From assembly GCA_029216955.1 (NCBI GenBank), contig JANAVB010023996.1, positions 14,535,214-14,599,213 of the forward strand: a stretch of 64,000 nt of DNA, read 5' to 3'. The notes below the pieces were generated by a model. It saw only the letters and a program-made list of their open reading frames with translations. It searched no databases and was not told where the DNA came from. The position numbers and the translations under genes were made by a program. The DNA comes from Iris pallida (taxonomy: Eukaryota > Streptophyta > Magnoliopsida > Asparagales > Iridaceae). Each line of letters starts with the position of its first letter. Position 1 is the first letter of the stretch. Positions 59,807-64,000 of this stretch are shown here, one piece after another.

Positions 59807-61522
59807 TTAGACAAACAATACAGGATATTTCTCTTTCATCTCCGCCTCCATCTCCCACGTCGACTCCTCGACTGAATGGTTCCGCCAAAGCACGCAGACC
59901 AAGGACATCGACCGATTGCGTCGTACCTTCTCCTTGCGGTCCAAAATTTGAATAGGCTCCTCCGAGTAAGACAAGTCAGTACGTAGCTCCAACTGATCGA
60001 AGCTAACCACATGACTTGGATCGTGCATGTATTTTTGAAGTTGTAAAATGTGGAAGACATCTTGCACATCAGCCAAGGCAGGAGGTAGGGCGATCCGATA
60101 AGCAACCGTTGTAACTCGCTCGATGATCTCGAAGGGGCCTACAAATCTCGGGCTCAACTTGCCTTTAACGCCGAACCGCATCACACCGCGTATGGGCGTT
60201 ACTTTCAGAAACACATGGTCCCCGACCAAGAACTCTAGCGATCGTCGACGAAGATCTGCGTAGATTTTTTGTCGACTTTGTGCGATGCAGAGTCTATCTC
60301 GGATCAATCGAACTTTCTCGACGGCATGTTCTACTAGTTTCGGCCCAAGCACTTATCGCTCTCCGACTTTATCCCAGCATATTGGCGAACGACACTTCCT
60401 CCCGTAGAACGCTTCATATGGATCCAACTGAATGCTCGACTGGTAGCTGTTGTTATACACAAACTCCGCAAGCGGCAAATGCGTATCCCAACTAGTCTTT
60501 AAATCGATCGCACACAGACGCAGCATATCTTCTAAGATTTGATTTACTCTCTCTGTCTGACCATCTGTTTGGGGATGGTACGCAGAAATAAAGTTTAGTT
60601 TGGTCCCCATCGCCGCTTGTAGGCTCGTCCAGAAACGTAATAGGAATCGCCCGTCTCTGTCCAAAATTATTGAGACCGGTACCCCGTGCAGTCGAACAAT
60701 CTCGTCGACGTAGTTTTTTGCTAACTGATCGATGCTCCATCCTACTTTAATTGTGATAAAATGAGCCGACTTGGTCAATCTATCAACAATGAACCAAATC
60801 GCATCATTCTCCCGTGGCGTCTTCGAAAATCCTATAATAAAATCCATCGAGATGTTGTCCCACTTCCACTCGAGAATGGCGATATTCTGCAGCTCTCCGC
60901 ATGGCCTTTGGTGTTTCGTCTTCACTTGCTGATACGCCATGCACTACGATACGAAAGTAGCCACGTCTTTTTTCATGTCGTGCCACCAGAAGTTTGTGCG
61001 CAAGTCCTTGTACATCTTGGTGCTTCCAGGATATAACGAGTACTTCACATAATATGCATCCGTCAGAATTTCTTTCCTGAGTTCGGCAGTTTCAGGAATG
61101 CATAGCCTTCCCTTTAGTCGTATCGTCCCGTCTCCGTCTTCCGTAAAGTCAGTCGCCCTTCCTGTTGGAATCAGCTCACGCATCTTCTTCAGGAATGAGT
61201 CGTCATTCTGTGCAGTCTTTATCTTGCTAAGCAGGCTCGATCCTAACTTCAGCTGAGCTAGGTGCAGGTGTCAATACTCAATTCCAAGTTCGATACCCAT
61301 CGCTTCAAGTTCTCACCCTATCTTCTTATTTATGGTTAGTGTTCCCATATATATTCTGCTAAGCGCGTCGGCTACAATATTTTCCTTGTCCGACGTATAC
61401 TCGATCGTTAGCTCGTAATCTTTTTTGAGTTCGAGCCAACATCGCTGTCGTAGGTTAAGCTCTCATTGTGCAAACAAGTATTTCAGGCTTTTATGATCTG
61501 TGTAGATTCTGCAAGCCATACA
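59807..61522 (-). pseudogene. Chromovirus pol 3' end, repeat unit 1 (RNase H tail, integrase, chromodomain)
   Basis: From 61522 leftward: a worn RNase H tail, the integrase zinc region, the integrase core and the C-terminal domain. The core shows WDNISMDFI (first Asp), LDRDGRFL (second Asp) and GQTERVNQ (Glu). The C-terminal domain has GKLSPRFVGPFEI and LPP; the chromodomain (EEPIQILDRKEKV, VLWRNHSVEESTWEME) ends at 59807. An in-frame TAA at 60353 splits core from C-terminus. In the zinc finger both His codons read Tyr, one Cys reads Tyr and a Gln codon reads TAG: all C-to-T or G-to-A changes. The chromodomain would steer insertion to marked chromatin. Confidence 0.9.
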
Positions 61523-63183
61523 GACTCCTCGACTAAATGGTTCCGCCAAAGCACGTAGACCAAGGACATCGACCGATTGCGTAGCACCTTCTCCTTGCGG
61601 TCTAAAATTTGAATAGGCTCCTCCGAGTAAGACAAGTCAGTACGTAGCTCCAACTGATCGAAGCTAACCACATTACTTGGATCGTGCATGTATTTTTGAA
61701 GTTGTGAAACGTGGAAGACATCTTGCACATCAGCCAAGGTAGGAGGTAGTGCGATCCGATAAGCAACCGTTGCAACTCGCTCGATGATCTCGAAGGGGCC
61801 TACAAATCTCGGGCTCAACTTGCCTTTAACGTCGAACTGCATCACACCGCGTATGGGCGTTACTTTCAGAAACACATGGTCCCCGACCAAGAACTCTAGC
61901 GGTCGTCGACGAAGATCTGCGTAGATTTTTTGTCGACTTTGTGCGATGCAGAGTCTATCTCGGATCAATCGGACTTTCTCGATGGCATGTTCTACTAGTT
62001 TCGGCCCAAGCACTTATCGCTCTCCAACTTCATCCCAGCATATTGGCGAACGACACTTCCTCCCGTAGAACGCTTCGTATGGATCCAACTGAATGCTCGA
62101 CTGGTAGCTGTTGTTATACGCAAACTCTGCAAGCGGCAAATGCGTATCCCAACTAGTCTTTAAATCAATCGCACACAGACGCAACATATCTTCTAAGATT
62201 TGATTTACTCTCTCTGTCTGACCATCTGTTTGGGTATGGTACGCAGAAATAAAGTTTAGTTTGGTCCCCATTGCCGCTTGTAGGCTCGTCCAGAAACGCG
62301 ATAGAAATCGCCCGTCTCTGTCCGAAATTATTGAGGCCGGTACCCTGTGCAGTCGAACAATCTCGTCGACGTAGTTTTGTGCTAACTGATCGATGCTCCA
62401 TCCTACTTTAATTGTGATAAAATGAGCCGACTTGGTCAATCTATCAACAATGACCCAAATTGTATTATTCTCCCGCGACGTCTTCGAAAATCCCATAATA
62501 AAATCCATCGAGATGTTGTCCCACTTCCACTCGAGAATGGCGATGTTCTGCAGCTCTCCGCCTGGCCTTTGGTGTTTTGCCTTCACTTGCTGACACGCCA
62601 TGCACTACGATACGAAAGTAGCCACGTCTTTCTTCATGCCGTGCCACCAGAAGTTTGTGCGCAAGTCCTTGTACATCTTGGTGCTTCCAGGATATAATGA
62701 GTACTTCGTATAATATGCCTCCGTCAGAATTTCTTTCCTGAGTTCGACAGTTTCAGGAATACATAGCCTTCCCTTTAGTCGTATCGTCCCGTCTCTGTCT
62801 TCGTAAAGTCAGTCGCCCTTCCTGTTGGAATCAGCTCACGTATCTTCTTCAGGAATGAGTCGTCCTTCTGTGCAGTCTTTATCTTGCTAAGCAGGCTCGA
62901 TCCTAACTTCAGCTGAGCTAGGTGCAGGTGTCGATACTCAATTCCAAGTTCGATACCCATTGCTTCAAGGTCTCGCCCTATCTTTTTGTTTATGGCTAGT
63001 GTTCCCATAAATATTCTGCAAAGCGCGTCGGCTACAACGTTTTCCTTGTCCGACGTATACTCGATCGTTAGCTCGTAATCTTTTATGAGTTTGAGCCAAC
63101 GTCGCTGTCGTAGGTTAAGCTCTCGTTGTGCAAACAAGTATTTTAGGCTTTTATGATCTGTGTAGATTCTGCAAGCCATACCA
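59862..63183 (-). repeat. 1,661-bp tandem duplication inside pol
   Basis: The segment 59862-61522 is repeated at 61523-63183 without visible length change: integrase frames start at 60940 and 62601 and stop at 60353 and 62014, both 1,661 apart. The junction joins GCAAGCCATA (RNase H) to GACTCCTCGAC (chromodomain). Copies differ by scattered substitutions. Confidence 0.95.
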
Positions 63184-64000
63184 TAGAGATAGTGCCGTCA
63201 GAGTTTCAACGCAAACACGATCGCCGCCAATTCTAGGTCATGCGTCGGGTAGTTTTTCTCGTGCTGCTTCAACTGCCGTGAAGCGTAGGAGATGACTTTA
63301 TCTCTCTACATGAGTACGCATCCGAGGCCAGTTCTCGATGCATCGCTGAATATCTGAAAGCCTTCTGGACCATCTGAAAGTGAAAGGATTTCGTCACTCC
63401 ATTCAAATACTACCCCCATCTGGGTGAGGCGAGTCAGAGGTGACACTATTTTTGAAATGCTTCGAACGAATCTTCGGTAGTAGCCCGCTAAGCCCAGGAA
63501 ACTCTGAATATCGTTAGCCGAGGCAGGTCATTTCCAATCTACCATCGCTTTAATCTTCTTTGGGTCCATCGCGATACCTTCGACAGAGATTACATGTCCG
63601 AGGAATGTTACGCTACTCATCCAGAACTCGTATTTACTCTGCTTGGCATATAATTTGTTTTCATGCAGAATCTGCAATACCGTCTTCAAGTGTTATGCAT
63701 GTTCTTCTCGATTCTTTGAATAGATAAGGATATCGTCGATGAACACGACTACAAATTTATCGATTTGAGGTCGGAAGACTCGGTTCATCAAATCCATGAA
63801 AGCAGCTGGGGCGTTCGTCAAACTGAATGACATGACTAGAAATTCGTAATGACCATATCGAGTGCGAAAGGCAGACTTCGATACGTCGTCGGACTTGATC
63901 TTCAATTGATGATAGCCTGAACGAAGATCAATTTTTGAAAATACTGACGTACCTTGCAGTTGGTCAAACAAGTCATCAATTCGTGGCAAAGGATACTTGT
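61523..64000 (-). pseudogene. Chromovirus pol, RT to partial chromodomain, repeat unit 2
   Basis: From the right edge: RT with [12 protein letters not shown] and the catalytic FIDDILIYS (about 63730); the thumb and RNase H region (SFLGLAGYYRRFV near 63500, then the DASRTGLG block, then [11 protein letters not shown] near 63160, then ADAL); the integrase finger with an intact CMACQQ; the core (62601-62014); and a C-terminal domain that runs only as far as the chromodomain start and then fuses to the second unit. Breaks include stops near 63690, 63530, 63310 and 63200, a frame change near 62800, and the same TAA (62014) found in the other unit. The protein would have copied and inserted the element's cDNA. 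Confidence 0.9.

Larger units (their letters stand above)
57919..64000 (-). mobile_element. Tekay-type chromovirus, 3' part (continues beyond window)
   Basis: Reading from right to left: RT, RNase H, integrase, C-terminal domain, a second partial RNase H-integrase-chromodomain set, then the 3' LTR. The chromodomain at the end of pol and an LTR with TGTAGCGCCCC/GGGGCGTAACA termini identify a chromovirus. The 5' LTR, gag and protease lie right of the window. Stops in pol make this copy defective. Confidence 0.9.

Overview
This 64 kb window is nuclear DNA of a flowering plant. It is AT-rich and intron-bearing, holds only two convincing host genes, and is otherwise packed with nested LTR retrotransposons and small inverted-repeat DNA transposons. 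The species cannot be told from the sequence.

Layout. (1) 1-9630: the 3' half of a Ty3/gypsy element of the Tat lineage. It has a decayed pol tail (RNase H, second RNase H, integrase), a tandem-repeat zone, a large accessory gene on the opposite strand with its own TATA box and introns, an array of about 30 copies of the short motif CATGCGGCTC, and a probable 3' LTR. (2) 9654-11491: the LTR and primer-binding site of a minus-strand Tekay-like element, apparently the sequence into which the Tat element inserted. (3) 12.2-22.9 kb: a CACTA (TNP2-type) transposase remnant on the minus strand, split by a structurally complete 9,975-bp LTR element (LTRs of about 3.25 kb, target duplication CTTGA, no coding capacity). 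(4) 24.2-42.7 kb: an RS31-type SR splicing-factor gene on the plus strand, five coding exons spread over about 18 kb. Intron 1 holds a solo LTR with target duplication TGTAG. Intron 2 holds a giant nested inverted repeat built from LTR-like arms. A one-base loss in exon 4 shifts the frame of the RS-domain tail. (5) 44.0-44.65 kb: a small two-exon gene for a LEA-like protein with a signal peptide. (6) 45.8-51 kb: a cluster of small DNA transposons; two hAT-like elements have recognisable 8-bp target duplications, and one larger TIR element carries six alternating 25-nt hairpin units. (7) 51.6-55.7 kb: the 5' part of a degenerate plus-strand Tekay-like gypsy element (LTR, PBS, gag, protease, start of RT), cut off by another LTR fragment at 55,676. 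(8) 57.9-64 kb: the 3' part of a minus-strand Tekay chromovirus (RT, RNase H, integrase, chromodomain, 3' LTR) with a 1,661-bp internal tandem duplication of pol.

Most features worth a second look are in the mobile DNA: the antisense gene and decamer array of the Tat element, the intron-2 palindrome, the hairpin array and the pol duplication. The RS31 frameshift is the main host-gene question. All statements come from reading the sequence and from knowledge of the families; no database search was run.
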